DNA of 58,231 bases from CAZDVK01 sp964508915 (GTDB lineage Bacteria > Pseudomonadota > Alphaproteobacteria > Paracaedibacterales > CAIULA01): the NCBI GenBank assembly GCA_964508915.1, contig CAZDVK010000009.1, positions 1-58,231 of the forward strand, in the 5' to 3' direction. Made by a program: the position numbers and the translations under genes. Below, piece by piece: positions 1-8,674 of the stretch (within the stretch, counting starts at the first letter, position 1; each line of letters opens with the position of its first letter). The notes beneath the pieces were generated by a model. It had not been told where the DNA came from. It did not search any database and worked only from the letters and a program-made list of their open reading frames with translations.

Positions 1-1
1 G

Positions 2-73
2 GCGGTGGCCATGCACGGGTTTGGGCTTTACGGTGGCCCCGACGCAGTCGGGCGGCTATTGGCGCATTTTTAA
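2..73 (+). CDS. C-terminal end of an unidentified protein (partial at window edge)
   Basis: An open frame runs in from the left edge and stops at a TAA at 71-73. Only 23 residues are visible, including HGFGLYGGPDAVGRLLAHF. The Gly-rich, well-formed tail looks like real coding sequence, but it is too short to assign to a family. It is convergent with the M23 peptidase gene, with a 20-base gap. Confidence 0.4.
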   Translation, partial: AVAMHGFGLYGGPDAVGRLLAHF

Positions 74-93
74 ATCTGATCGTTGATCAAGCA

Positions 94-1431
94 CTAAGGA
101 ATTTGCGCCTGAATACTTCTTTTAAAGTGTTCAAACTTAATTGTTTCTTGGCCCTTCAAATTTTTGGCAGGCATATGCTTAACATTCAGAGGGTTCACGT
201 GGATGTTATTGTGAATGACTTCATAATGAAGGTGAGGCCCAGATGCAAGACCCGTTGACCCCACAGAACCTATAGGGTCACGTTGACGCACATAAGCACC
301 CACTTTGACGTTATCGTAAATTTTACTGAGGTGGGCATAAGCTGTTTGATAACCGGCTGTGTGTTGAATACGAATATATTTTCCATAGTCACCAAAATAT
401 CCCGCTTTAACAACAACACCATCTGCTGCTGCCATCACCGTTGTACCTGTTGGGGCCCCGAAATCTACACCTTTGTGATCTCGATGATACCCTTTTAAGG
501 GGTGAAACCGGCCTTTTTGAAAGTGAGACGTCACTTTCATTTTTCTAGGGTCAATGGGTGTTTGAAGAAGGCCGCGCTGAACACATTCCCCTTTGGCATT
601 ATAATAACTGAAATTTTTGCCATTAGGGGCATAATGGTAAAGTTGGTAGAATTTTGAACTTGAGGTTAGAGAAACATATAAAACAGAACCTGTTTTGACC
701 ATATTACCGGTCTCATCATAGAATTCTTCGTATAAAATTTCAAAAGGATCCCCTTTTTTTAGGGTATGCTGCATGTTGACAATGTAGGCCAAAGCAGAAA
801 TGGATTCTTTCGCAATTTTAGGGGGGACACCAAATTTGATAGCGGCTTTATAAAAACCTGATTCAACGTTCCCTTTTATGTACTTTGTTTTTTTCGTCAG
901 GGGTATGATTTTTTTTTCAACATGAAAGCCTTTATCTGTACGGGTCAGAATAATTTCTTTTTCTAATGTTGGCTTAATGCGCAAACTTTCTAGTAGAAAA
1001 TCGCTTGATTCTGGGTCAGGCCTCAGTTTAATCCATAAAGCCTGTCCTACCTTTATTTCATTAACATTAAATTGCTTTTTTAAAACTTTTATGGAAGCTT
1101 GCACATCTTTTGTTGAAACTTTTAACCCCGTTAATATGGATGCTAAATTTTGTTTCTTTTCTACATAGAAAACCCTTTCTTCAGGAACTTCAGGCTTAGC
1201 TTTTTCAAATAAACTAACTGTATCTGTTTTTTCCTTAAGTTTTGTTTCAATATCAAAATCTAGTTTTTCCGAAGGTTCTTCTGGCGTTGGTTCGGGCTGT
1301 TTTTCAAGTAATTTTTCAATTTCAGCATTAAGGGAAGATTGTAGTTGATACCCTACATAGTATTCTCGGGCGGCAATCATAAATGCCACCAGCATTAACG
1401 TTACGCTAATAATATGTAGATGTCGTTTCAA
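94..1431 (-). CDS. Membrane-anchored M23 (LytM) murein endopeptidase
   Basis: Predicted periplasmic peptidoglycan endopeptidase that cuts peptide cross-links, probably a MepM/YebA-type enzyme. Residues 7-21 form an N-terminal membrane anchor. They are followed by a Pro/Glu-rich linker (45-85), a LysM/OapA-like segment (about 88-140), and a LytM domain (about 300-410). The zinc motifs are intact: HKGVD (H319, D323), H367, and HLH (400-402). The start is a TTG with AAAGGA about nine bases upstream. It lies 15 bases downstream of rnhA on the same strand and may be co-transcribed. Assignment to the family is firm; its precise bond specificity is inferred. Confidence 0.9.
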   Translation of the reverse strand: MKRHLHIISVTLMLVAFMIAAREYYVGYQLQSSLNAEIEKLLEKQPEPTPEEPSEKLDFDIETKLKEKTDTVSLFEKAKPEVPEERVFYVEKKQNLASILTGLKVSTKDVQASIKVLKKQFNVNEIKVGQALWIKLRPDPESSDFLLESLRIKPTLEKEIILTRTDKGFHVEKKIIPLTKKTKYIKGNVESGFYKAAIKFGVPPKIAKESISALAYIVNMQHTLKKGDPFEILYEEFYDETGNMVKTGSVLYVSLTSSSKFYQLYHYAPNGKNFSYYNAKGECVQRGLLQTPIDPRKMKVTSHFQKGRFHPLKGYHRDHKGVDFGAPTGTTVMAAADGVVVKAGYFGDYGKYIRIQHTAGYQTAYAHLSKIYDNVKVGAYVRQRDPIGSVGSTGLASGPHLHYEVIHNNIHVNPLNVKHMPAKNLKGQETIKFEHFKRSIQAQIP

Positions 1432-1446
1432 GGGCTTAAATTCCTT

Positions 1447-1938
1447 TCACCGAGCCATATTATTTGTAATTTGTTGAGCAATAATCGCCTGGCGTGCCAA
1501 AAGGTCTGCATGTTCATTTTCTTTATGCCCAGCATGCCCCTCAACCCAGTTCCAAATAATTTTGTGTTTTAAACACAACTCATCTAATTTTTGCCATAAA
1601 TCCTGGTTTTTAACAGGTTTTTTATCAACGGTTTTCCAATCTCGTTTTTTCCAGTTATGAATCCACAATGTAATACCGTCTTTCAAGTATTTGCTGTCTG
1701 TGAATAAAAGAATTGAATAATCTTGGGGGATTTTTTCCAAAGCCTGAATGGCTGCCATCATTTCCATGCGATTATTTGTTGTATTGGGCTCTGACCCCGA
1801 AAGTTCGTATTCTTTATTTCCTTGAATTATAATGGCGCCCCATCCACCAGGCCCTGGGTTTCCACTACATGCACCATCGGTATATACGTGAATTGGCTCT
1901 GAATTGGAAACAGTGGAAAAGAACTCATCAAGGAACAT
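1447..1938 (-). CDS. rnhA: Ribonuclease HI
   Basis: Degrades the RNA strand of RNA:DNA hybrids (R-loops, primer remnants). All catalytic residues are visible: D21 in YTDGACSGNPGPGGWGA, E59 in NRMEMMAAI, D81 in FTDSKYLKDG, and H135/D145 in EGHAGHKENEHAD. The 163-residue length is normal for bacterial RNase HI. I chose the ATG at 1938 because the frame extends upstream to 2049 only as hydrophobic, non-homologous residues. No strong ribosome-binding site is visible at either start, so the first few residues are uncertain. Confidence 0.93.
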   Translation of the reverse strand: MFLDEFFSTVSNSEPIHVYTDGACSGNPGPGGWGAIIIQGNKEYELSGSEPNTTNNRMEMMAAIQALEKIPQDYSILLFTDSKYLKDGITLWIHNWKKRDWKTVDKKPVKNQDLWQKLDELCLKHKIIWNWVEGHAGHKENEHADLLARQAIIAQQITNNMAR

Positions 1939-2157
1939 AGACAATATAATCTTTAGTTTTAAAAAATAACTAAGCCCCATGATAGGCGATTGGGACACAA
2001 CTTTAAAGAAAACAATGCAAAAAACCAGCGTATATCGCATGATAGCCATATTTACAAATCATATTTCTTCTTCCTTATTTTTTAAGCCTTTGACAAAAAG
2101 AAAAGCAAAAACCAGAATATTCCTTGGGACGACATTTAACAAAGTTTTGGAAAGGTA

Positions 2158-2700
2158 ATGATGTTTAAGAAAAATCTTATAGTGCTTGCATTTTGCGCAG
2201 TTGCAACAAGTGCATACAGTAAATGTTCAAAAGCTGATGGGCAAAAAGCTACGCGGGAAAATTTAAGTGATTTACTTCCTTGTATTTTTAAAAATGGGAC
2301 AGAAAATCCAAATTTTTTAGGTGCTTTAATAAAAACAGAATTATGTGAAAATGCTTTGAACGCTTACCAAGAGGCAGTAACTTTTAAGCCAGCTCAATTT
2401 AAATTTGAGGAAGTTAATACGTTACCTGAAGGTGACAAATTGGCGACTGCTTGTTGTTTGTATGCAAAAAGAGCTACTGATAAGGTTATCGAAGGTGTGA
2501 CCACCCGTGAAAAAACAGCCGAAGAAAAAAAGGCAGATGCTGAGCAAGTTAGGACAAGAATGCAAAAAGTTGAGGAGTATCTGAAAGATCGCGCAGAGTT
2601 GACCTTACCTATGGTTTTGGGTGCTTTAAAAGTAATGGGAAGCGGTGAGGATAATACTCTACGGCGTACTTTAGGGGTAAAGAAAGAAGCATCCTATTAA
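2158..2700 (+). CDS. Exported protein of unknown function (180 aa, Cys-containing)
   Basis: I do not recognise the family. The N-terminus (KKNLIVLAFCAVATSAYS) is a clear Sec signal peptide, with probable cleavage after about residue 21. The mature part has scattered Cys residues (KCSK, LLPC, TELC, ATACC), suggesting periplasmic disulfides. A charged, probably helical Lys/Glu-rich segment (about 115-145) follows. GGAAAGG sits just upstream of the ATG pair at 2158. A rho-independent terminator follows. It stands alone between rnhA and sucB. Candidate secreted or periplasmic accessory protein. Confidence 0.75.
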   Translation: MMFKKNLIVLAFCAVATSAYSKCSKADGQKATRENLSDLLPCIFKNGTENPNFLGALIKTELCENALNAYQEAVTFKPAQFKFEEVNTLPEGDKLATACCLYAKRATDKVIEGVTTREKTAEEKKADAEQVRTRMQKVEEYLKDRAELTLPMVLGALKVMGSGEDNTLRRTLGVKKEASY

Positions 2701-2720
2701 CGAACTAACTTACAATTGAT

Positions 2721-2743
2721 GGGGGCTGCTATGCCCCCTTTTT
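2721..2743 (+). terminator. Rho-independent terminator after the 2158-2700 gene
   Basis: GGGGGC (2721-2726) pairs with GCCCCC (2733-2738) around a six-base loop and is followed by five T. It lies 20 bases after the stop codon. Its right edge touches the 3' end of sucB, so the two convergent genes share the spacer. Confidence 0.8.
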
Positions 2744-3908
2744 ATATATTCAAGAAAAAACGTCCGGGCTGTTCCACAAATTCCTTAATTGTTACTAAAA
2801 AGGTGACAGCTTCACGACCGTCAACCAGACGATGGTCATAAGATAAAGCCACATACATCATAGGCCGAATTTCAATACGACCATCAATTGCTACGGGCCG
2901 TTCTTGAATTTTATGCATGCCCAAAATAGCCGACTGTGGGGGGTTCAAAATAGGTGTCGACAGCAACGACCCAAAAACACCACCATTAGAAATGGTAAAT
3001 GTGCCACCGCTCATTTCTTCAATCGTTAACTTATTATCTTTGGCCTTTTGACCAAAATCACCAATGGTTTTTTCTATTTCTGCTAAACCTAAGTTATCTG
3101 CGTCACGTACTACAGGCACGACAAGGCCTTGTGGTGCAGAAACGGCCACGCCAATGTCGTAATAATTCTTATGTACAATATCATCGCCATCAATTTGGGC
3201 ATTAACGGATGGGATGGCTTTTAAGGCTTCTACACAAGCTTTCACGAAAAAAGACATAAAACCAAGCTTAACACCGTATTTTTTTTCAAAAGCTTCTTTG
3301 TATCGGCTTCGTAAGGCCATGACGGCACTCATGTCGATTTCGTTGAATGTGGTTAAAATAGCGGCTGTATTTTGCGCATCCTTCAGACGTTCAGCTATGC
3401 GTTGCCGTAGGCGTGACATGGGGACGCGGTGTTCTAGACGCCCGCCACCTTGTTGTACAAAATGCGATTCTAATGGTTTTTCTAAATAATTAAGGACATC
3501 ACCTTTTGTAACCTGTCCACCGGGCCCTGAAGCTGTAACCTGACCTGGGTTTACACCCCGTTCTGCGGTTAATTTTCGAACAGATGGCGGAAGGGTTGTA
3601 TCTAGGGGGCCCTGCAATGATATAGGTGGCGGTGAAGGGGGGGCAACTGCTGTTTTTACTTCTGCCCCTGCTTCGATTCGTCCAAGGGTTGTGCCAACTT
3701 TAACAACAGATCCTTTAGCAACGACAATTTCTGATAATTTACCCGACGCTGGTGCGACAACTTCTAATGTAATTTTATCCGTTTCAAGTTCTACCAAAAC
3801 ATCGTCAACGGAAACAGAGTCGCCTGCGTTCTTTGCCCATCTGGCAACTGTTGCTTCTGTTACGGATTCACCTAAAGCTGGAACTTTAATATCAACAGAT
3901 TGGCCCAT
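2742..3908 (-). CDS. sucB: Dihydrolipoamide succinyltransferase, E2 of 2-oxoglutarate dehydrogenase
   Basis: Transfers the succinyl group from lipoate to CoA in the TCA cycle. Domain order: lipoyl domain with the modified lysine K45 in ETDKITLEV; Ala/Pro linker; E1/E3-binding domain (about 104-143, PSVRKLTAERG); catalytic acyltransferase domain ending in SYDHRLVDGREA, with H359 and D363 as the active-site pair. At 388 aa, with one lipoyl domain, it fits SucB better than the pyruvate-complex E2. sucA and lpd are not next to it here, so the complex is encoded at split loci. Confidence 0.95.
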   Translation of the reverse strand: MGQSVDIKVPALGESVTEATVARWAKNAGDSVSVDDVLVELETDKITLEVVAPASGKLSEIVVAKGSVVKVGTTLGRIEAGAEVKTAVAPPSPPPISLQGPLDTTLPPSVRKLTAERGVNPGQVTASGPGGQVTKGDVLNYLEKPLESHFVQQGGGRLEHRVPMSRLRQRIAERLKDAQNTAAILTTFNEIDMSAVMALRSRYKEAFEKKYGVKLGFMSFFVKACVEALKAIPSVNAQIDGDDIVHKNYYDIGVAVSAPQGLVVPVVRDADNLGLAEIEKTIGDFGQKAKDNKLTIEEMSGGTFTISNGGVFGSLLSTPILNPPQSAILGMHKIQERPVAIDGRIEIRPMMYVALSYDHRLVDGREAVTFLVTIKEFVEQPGRFFLNI

Positions 3909-4068
3909 GAATAAACCTTGATGTCATTTTTGTTTTATTTCTTATGATAACACCCACAAAAAAATGGTAAACCCACAATTTGATTAAAATTTTTAAACCT
4001 ACCCCAGTGGTTATTTGTTCGTATTTTTGTTACCATGAACATTAATTTTACGAAACAAGGTAATTTTA

Positions 4069-4635
4069 TTGGAACAGTTTGTTATTTTTCTAAAAACATG
4101 GGGGTATCTGGCCGTTTTCTTAGGTGCCCTTGTTGAGGGTGAATCTGTTATTTTAACGGCTAGTTCCATGGCGTCATTTGGTTATTTGTCACTGCCTAAA
4201 GTTATGATTACAGCGTTTATGGGAACTTTACTGGCTGATCAGGGTTTGTATATGGTGGGGCGTCATTATGGACCTTCCTTTTTTGATCGTTTTCCAAAGC
4301 TTCAGGTGCCATCTCAACGGGCCTTTTCATTACTTAAAAAGTATGATGTTTGGTTTATTATTGCTTGCCGTTTTGTTTATGGTATTCGAATTACCAGTGC
4401 CATTGTTATTGGAGCAGGTGGCGTTCCACCACGGCGTTTTATCCCTCTTAACATATTGTCAGCTTCTATTTGGACTGTTGTCAGTTGTGTAGGCGGGTAT
4501 CTATTAGGCGATTTGATGATGGAAATTTTTCACAATTTTGCACGTATCCAGAAATATATAATTGGTGCAGCTGTCGTTGCCTTGTTGTTAGGGCTAACTT
4601 TCTGGGGTTATAAAAAATTCATCAAAAAATCGTAG
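4069..4635 (+). CDS. DedA/SNARE-associated family inner-membrane protein
   Basis: A DedA-family membrane protein; family members are linked to undecaprenyl-phosphate or phospholipid flipping and membrane homeostasis. Family features: GALVEGESVILTASSMASFG near the N-terminus, GRHYG, and the motif RFVYGIRI followed by GAGGVPPRRF. Several hydrophobic segments and a basic C-terminal tail (GYKKFIKKS) are present. The start is TTG at 4069, preceded by ACAAGG at proper spacing; no ATG fits the conserved N-terminus. Transcribed alone. Substrate not assignable. Confidence 0.85.
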   Translation: MEQFVIFLKTWGYLAVFLGALVEGESVILTASSMASFGYLSLPKVMITAFMGTLLADQGLYMVGRHYGPSFFDRFPKLQVPSQRAFSLLKKYDVWFIIACRFVYGIRITSAIVIGAGGVPPRRFIPLNILSASIWTVVSCVGGYLLGDLMMEIFHNFARIQKYIIGAAVVALLLGLTFWGYKKFIKKS

Positions 4636-4703
4636 GGTGGTTTTGCTTTTGTAGTTTGAGCTTTGTTGCCACAGTCAAAAAGCTGTATGGCATGTGCCTG
4701 CAT

Positions 4704-4733
4704 AATCTTTCCGTTGAGTCTGCCTTAAACCTA
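4704..4733 (+). promoter_or_regulatory. Possible sigma70-type promoter upstream of smpB
   Basis: TTGAGT, a 17-base spacer and TAGAGT lie about 50-80 bases upstream of the smpB start. Only partial consensus match; visual call only. Confidence 0.25.
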
Positions 4734-4786
4734 AGCTAGAGTAGGCTTTCAAGAGCAATATTTTAATTATTAAAAAGGATAATTCT

Positions 4787-5272
4787 GTGGCTGCCGCTCC
4801 GCCCGCTCATCACGTTATTGCCCAGAACAGGCAAGCACGATTTCACTACGAAGTTTTAGATGTGGTGGAAGCTGGCGTTTTATTGACTGGTAGTGAAGTT
4901 AAATCTTTACGAAGTGGTAAAGCTAGTGTTGCCGAAGCTTACGCAGCTGAATTGTTGGGGCAGGAAGGTCACGACGAGATTTATCTAATTAACGCCAATA
5001 TCGATGTGTATCCACAGGCGAAAATGTTCAATCATGAACCAAAGCGTCCCCGAAAATTATTGCTTCACAAAAAAGAAATTAAAAAAATGTTAGGGGCTAT
5101 TCGTCGCAAGGGCATGACATTAGTGCCCCTCAGCCTTTATTTCAACAATCGTGGTATAGCCAAAATTGAACTGGCTTTGTGCCGCGGTAAGAACGTGGTA
5201 GATAAGCGCCAAACAATCAAAGAACGGGATTGGGCCCGTGAAAAAAGCCGTGTTTTAAAAGGCGGCTATTAA
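4787..5272 (+). CDS. smpB: SsrA (tmRNA)-binding protein SmpB
   Basis: Partner of tmRNA in trans-translation; rescues stalled ribosomes. The conserved core is intact: HHVIAQNRQARFHYEV, a GSEVKSLRSGKAS block, FNHEPKRPRKLLLHKKEI, and the C-terminal tail GKNVVDKRQTIKERDW that enters the mRNA channel. The start is GTG at 4787 with AAAAAGGA upstream. 161 aa is typical. The tmRNA gene itself was not found in this window. Confidence 0.96.
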   Translation: MAAAPPAHHVIAQNRQARFHYEVLDVVEAGVLLTGSEVKSLRSGKASVAEAYAAELLGQEGHDEIYLINANIDVYPQAKMFNHEPKRPRKLLLHKKEIKKMLGAIRRKGMTLVPLSLYFNNRGIAKIELALCRGKNVVDKRQTIKERDWAREKSRVLKGGY

Positions 5273-5289
5273 GTCAGTTCCGGCCTTTT
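5257..5289 (+). terminator. Probable terminator overlapping the smpB stop codon
   Basis: AAAAGGC-GG (5257-5265) can pair with CC-G-GCC (5280-5285), with one bulge, followed by TTTT. The stem begins inside the last codons of smpB. Confidence 0.4.
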
Positions 5290-5433
5290 CCTTTCAAGTG
5301 TGGCATTTTCCCTACAGTGATAGGTCATATGATGAACACATATATGAAATTATTTTATTAAAAATTAATTGTTTGTTAAGGTTTATATGGTTTATATATA
5401 AACAGTAATTTTAACTTGTATAGGATTTTTAAC

Positions 5434-5889
5434 ATGACAAATAAAGTATTTGCTGCCTGCGCAGCAGCGTTGCTATTGGCGGCTTGTGGTTCTACTGATT
5501 CACAAAACGTAACTGTTGGAAGTGCTGCAACTCCTGGAACTGCAGCTGATTTCCAAGCAAACATTCGTGACCGCGTTTTCTTCGCGTTCAACAAATCTAA
5601 CCTAACTGACGATGCAAAAAAAGTTCTTGAAGCTCAAGCTGCATGGTTGAAGACATACGGATCCACAAAAGCAACATTGGCTGGACATACCGACGTTCGC
5701 GGTACACGCCAATACAACTTAGCTTTGGGTGCACGTCGTGCGGAATCTGTGAAAGCTGCTTTGACTGGTATGGGCGTTGCTACTGACCGCTTGAAGACAA
5801 TGTCTTTCGGTAAAGATAAGCCAGAAGCTATGGGTACAACTGACAGAGATCATGCTTTGAACCGTCGTGTTGTAACTGTTATTGAATAA
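5434..5889 (+). CDS. pal: Peptidoglycan-associated lipoprotein Pal
   Basis: Outer-membrane lipoprotein of the Tol-Pal system, holding the outer membrane to peptidoglycan. The ATG at 5434 gives a short signal peptide ending in a lipobox, LLAAC, with Cys about 18; a TTG 18 bases earlier would spoil the signal. The OmpA C-terminal domain follows (VFFAFNKSNLTDDAKKVLE, then LAGHTDVRGTRQYNLALGARRA). 151 aa. TolQRAB are not adjacent in this window. A strong terminator closes the gene. Confidence 0.94.
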   Translation: MTNKVFAACAAALLLAACGSTDSQNVTVGSAATPGTAADFQANIRDRVFFAFNKSNLTDDAKKVLEAQAAWLKTYGSTKATLAGHTDVRGTRQYNLALGARRAESVKAALTGMGVATDRLKTMSFGKDKPEAMGTTDRDHALNRRVVTVIE

Positions 5890-5916
5890 GCTTTTAATTC
5901 AATAAGTTAAAAAAAG

Positions 5917-5942
5917 GCCCGCTTTATGCGGGCTTTTTTTTA
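5917..5942 (+). terminator. Strong rho-independent terminator after pal
   Basis: GCCCGC (5917-5922) pairs with GCGGGC (5928-5933) around TTTAT and is followed by nine T. A run of A precedes the stem, so it may work in both directions and also serve the convergent glycosyltransferase gene. Confidence 0.9.
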
Positions 5943-5953
5943 TAACTCAATTA

Positions 5954-7072
5954 TCAAATGGCGTTGTATATCTTAAGTGTTTGCTGGTGAATTGTCTTTT
6001 CAGAAAATTGATCCAGCGCCAGAAAGCGGCTGTGTTGGCCCATTTCAGAACGAAGTTCAGGGTCTTCATATAGTTTTTGTAAAGCGTCCGCCAATTCTTT
6101 TGGATTACGGGGCGAAACCAGAATGCCATTTTTCCCATCATCAACTGTTAGACGACATCCCGGCATATGACATGTGATAATGGGTTTTCCGCAGGCTAAG
6201 GCTTCCAATAAAGATTTTGGAATTCCTTCGCGGTAATAACTAGCAAGAACAGCCACATGTGATTGTTGATAAATCGCTTGAATATCATCTTGCTGGCCCA
6301 GCCAATTAATAAACCCTTCATCGTGCCAATTTTTCAATTTACTTTCTGGTATGGCATCTGGGTTTTCTGTATCTGGCACGCCGACAACATTCACAACAAC
6401 GGGAATGTTTTTGGATTTTAAAATTTTTGAAGCCTCCACAAGGTCTCCAACACCCTTACTCCATAAAAGACGTGACACATGGGTTACAACAAAAGGCGGG
6501 CAAATGGGTTCTGCGCAGGGTTTAAAAATATCTGTATTAACGCCAGCCCCTAACAGAAGGTGTGTTTGGTTTGGAAATCCCAAAGGTTCTATAACAGCCT
6601 GGTCTTCAGGGTTTTGAACAATGACATGAGTTTTTTGGTTATTTAAAAGAAGCGTCAGGAATAAACGCAGGGGGGTGCGCAGCCAAGATTCGCTGGCAAA
6701 AACATGCCCCAGGCCTGAAATGGCAGCTATCGTCAATGGTACAGACGTTAATCTGGCCGCAAGGGCCCCTAAAAGAACAGGTTTTAGGGCAACTAAATGA
6801 ACAATATCGGGTTTGAACTTTTTGAAAACCCCCATCATTCTAACCAGCGTTTTTAAAGACTTGAACGGGTTTAAGCTACCCCGATCAAAAGGCAAAGGGG
6901 TAAAATTTAACCCTGCATCTATAATTTTACGGTGATCCCCCAAAGCAGGGGCTGCAACAGACACGTCATACCCTTGTTTTTGGGCCTCTAGCGCCAAAGA
7001 TAGGCGATGTGTGCAGAAATAGCGGTCATTAGCAACCACAAACAAAAGACGCTTAGTGGTACGCTTTGTCAC
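5954..7072 (-). CDS. Glycosyltransferase family 4 (GT-B fold)
   Basis: Predicted cytoplasmic or membrane-peripheral sugar transferase for a surface polysaccharide. The N-terminal Rossmann half starts RLLFVVANDRYFCTHRL and contains KPDIVHLVALKPVLLGALAA. The C-terminal half has VTHVSRLLWSKGVGDLVEA and the donor-binding E-x7-E region (YYREGIPKSLLEALACGKP). The start is GTG at 7072, overlapping the pth stop codon (GTGA), so translation is probably coupled. It is last in an rplY-pth-GT operon. Donor and acceptor sugars cannot be told. Confidence 0.88.
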   Translation of the reverse strand: MTKRTTKRLLFVVANDRYFCTHRLSLALEAQKQGYDVSVAAPALGDHRKIIDAGLNFTPLPFDRGSLNPFKSLKTLVRMMGVFKKFKPDIVHLVALKPVLLGALAARLTSVPLTIAAISGLGHVFASESWLRTPLRLFLTLLLNNQKTHVIVQNPEDQAVIEPLGFPNQTHLLLGAGVNTDIFKPCAEPICPPFVVTHVSRLLWSKGVGDLVEASKILKSKNIPVVVNVVGVPDTENPDAIPESKLKNWHDEGFINWLGQQDDIQAIYQQSHVAVLASYYREGIPKSLLEALACGKPIITCHMPGCRLTVDDGKNGILVSPRNPKELADALQKLYEDPELRSEMGQHSRFLALDQFSEKTIHQQTLKIYNAI

Positions 7073-7641
7073 AAAGTCATCCTTTTTTCAAGTGCCTGAA
7101 TCCACCCGCTGGGGTCTGTGGCTCCCAATAAAGCGGGAGTTTCTTCGGAAACACTGGATAACACAGATACCAACCAATCATGATCTGACTTTGGAAAATT
7201 AGACAATACGTAATCAGAAACCATATCTTTGATACCGGGGTGCCCAATTCCCATACGGAGGCGCCAATAATTTTGCCCTATGTGCTGGTCCAAACTGCGA
7301 AGGCCATTATGCCCGCCTGCACCGCCACCCAGCTTTAAACGAATACGACCCGGTTCTAAGGCCAAATCATCATGAATCACATAAACTGACGTGGTTGGGA
7401 CCTTATAAAACTGAAGAAGTTTCATAACAGATTCCCCCGAACGGTTCATATATGTCTGGGGTTTGCATAAAAGGACCCGATTGCTACCAAGGGATCCTTC
7501 GCTAATATGGGCGGAAAATTTTTCTTTAAAAGGGGGGAAGCCGTAATTTTCAGCAACGGCATCAACCACCATAAATCCAACATTATGGCGATTTAATGCG
7601 TACTGGCTGCCCGGATTGCCAAGGCCAACCAGTACGAACAT
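7069..7641 (-). CDS. pth: Peptidyl-tRNA hydrolase
   Basis: Recycles tRNA by cleaving peptidyl-tRNA released from stalled ribosomes. Catalytic and binding residues are visible: N9 and H19 in LVGLGNPGSQYALNRHNVGF, the HDD motif in VYVIHDDLALEPG, and GGHNGLRSLDQHIG. 190 aa, full length. It follows rplY by five bases, the usual L25-Pth pairing, and overlaps the downstream glycosyltransferase by four bases. Confidence 0.96.
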   Translation of the reverse strand: MFVLVGLGNPGSQYALNRHNVGFMVVDAVAENYGFPPFKEKFSAHISEGSLGSNRVLLCKPQTYMNRSGESVMKLLQFYKVPTTSVYVIHDDLALEPGRIRLKLGGGAGGHNGLRSLDQHIGQNYWRLRMGIGHPGIKDMVSDYVLSNFPKSDHDWLVSVLSSVSEETPALLGATDPSGWIQALEKRMTL

Positions 7642-7646
7642 AAACT

Positions 7647-8237
7647 TTAAGCTTCTTCAGAAGCTGCGTCAGTGCTGGATCCAACGATTGTTGCCAGCAC
7701 GTTATCGCGAACAGCGTTCGCAGCATTCACACCTTGTGGAAGTGACAAAACATCTAATGTAATACTTTTTCCAGCTTCAAGACCTGCCAAATCAACAACC
7801 AGTTCTTCTGGGATTGACAGGGGTGAACATACAATTTCAAGGCTGTGAACAATGACGTTCAACGTACCACCGCGCTTGATACCGGGTGATTTTTCTTCAT
7901 TGATGTAGTGAACTGGAACAGATACATGGACTTTAGAGTTTTTATTAATTCGCTGAAAATCAATATGCAAAGGTGCATCTGTTACAGGGTGAAGTTGAAT
8001 ATCTTTTGCAATAACCTGTTGCTTTTCTTTACCTGTATCAATGGTGTAGATACGACTAAAAAAAGCCAAAGATGTAAATTCTCTTTCTAGGTCACGAGAG
8101 TTGATAGAAATGAGTTGCGGTTCTTTTTTGTCACCATAAACAACCCCAGGAACCATCCCATCACGGCGCACAGCACGAGCTGTCCCTGTGCCAACTTGAG
8201 CACGTTCTTTCGCTTGGAAAACATGAGATTCTGACAT
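7647..8237 (-). CDS. rplY: 50S ribosomal protein L25/TL5 (CTC-type)
   Basis: Binds 5S rRNA. The N-terminal L25 domain (AKERAQVGTGTARAVRRDGM, PGVVYGDKKEPQLISI) is followed by the TL5 C-terminal domain (PLHIDFQRINKNSKVHVSVP onward). Total 196 aa, the usual long CTC form of alphaproteobacteria. It ends in a short acidic tail (DAASEEA). First gene of the minus-strand rplY-pth-GT operon; its promoter must lie in the 8238-8400 region. Confidence 0.95.
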   Translation of the reverse strand: MSESHVFQAKERAQVGTGTARAVRRDGMVPGVVYGDKKEPQLISINSRDLEREFTSLAFFSRIYTIDTGKEKQQVIAKDIQLHPVTDAPLHIDFQRINKNSKVHVSVPVHYINEEKSPGIKRGGTLNVIVHSLEIVCSPLSIPEELVVDLAGLEAGKSITLDVLSLPQGVNAANAVRDNVLATIVGSSTDAASEEA

Positions 8238-8370
8238 TGAAAAGCAACTCCTTCAAGGGGGGGTATTTAAATATATTTCTTTTTTAGTACACGAATGTAG
8301 CGAATAGTTCAAGAAATTTTCACTAAATCAGTAGGTTTCCCAAATAAATTTTAGACGTTAACACGTAAAT

Positions 8371-8485
8371 TTTTGAAAAATTTCCTGAGTACCAAGATGT
8401 AGTTTTGGCCTTTACGCCTGTGTGAGGGGCCCACCTGGCCTTGCGAAACCCCCAGAAATCCAAAGCGCAGCGCCCACCCCACCGC
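8371..8485 (+). repeat. GC-rich dispersed repeat, copy A
   Basis: Shares three identical blocks, in the same order, with the inverted copy at 30028-30112: AGTTTTGGCC (8401-8410), GGGGCCCACCTG (8426-8437) and GCCCACCCCA (8472-8481). The flank TTGAAAAATTT (8373-8383) also resembles the flank of the other copy. The spacing between blocks differs between copies. Confidence 0.65.
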
Positions 8486-8602
8486 CGCCTCGGCAATGCT
8501 TTCCCGTCTTGATTCAAAAGGCAAAAAGTCAAAAACAATTCACCTATCTTATCAAGTGATCATATTCATCAAGTGTACACCTTGACAAACACCTGCTATA
8601 AA

Positions 8603-8626
8603 CTTTTCTAGATGCATCTAGAAAAG
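8603..8626. repeat. Perfect 24-base palindrome with adjacent hairpins
   Basis: The 24 bases centred on ATGCAT read identically on both strands. An outer imperfect pairing (ACCTGC at 8591, GCAGAGGT to 8634) can extend the stem. Two more hairpins follow at once: CTGATG/CATCAG (8635-8655) and ATCATGGG/CCCATGAT (8657-8679). Upstream are two copies of ATCAAGTG 17 bases apart and TTGACA at 8582. The arrangement suggests an operator region or a structured transcript. Confidence 0.6.
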
Positions 8627-8674
8627 GCAGAGGTCTGATGTTTTTAAAGCATCAGCATCATGGGATTCCACCCC

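Noticed and set aside
8323..8538. Minus-strand 71-codon open frame through the GC-rich repeat.
   Set aside because: It exists because the repeat is GC-rich. Its residues are Trp/Arg/Gly-biased and match no family, and no ribosome-binding site precedes it.
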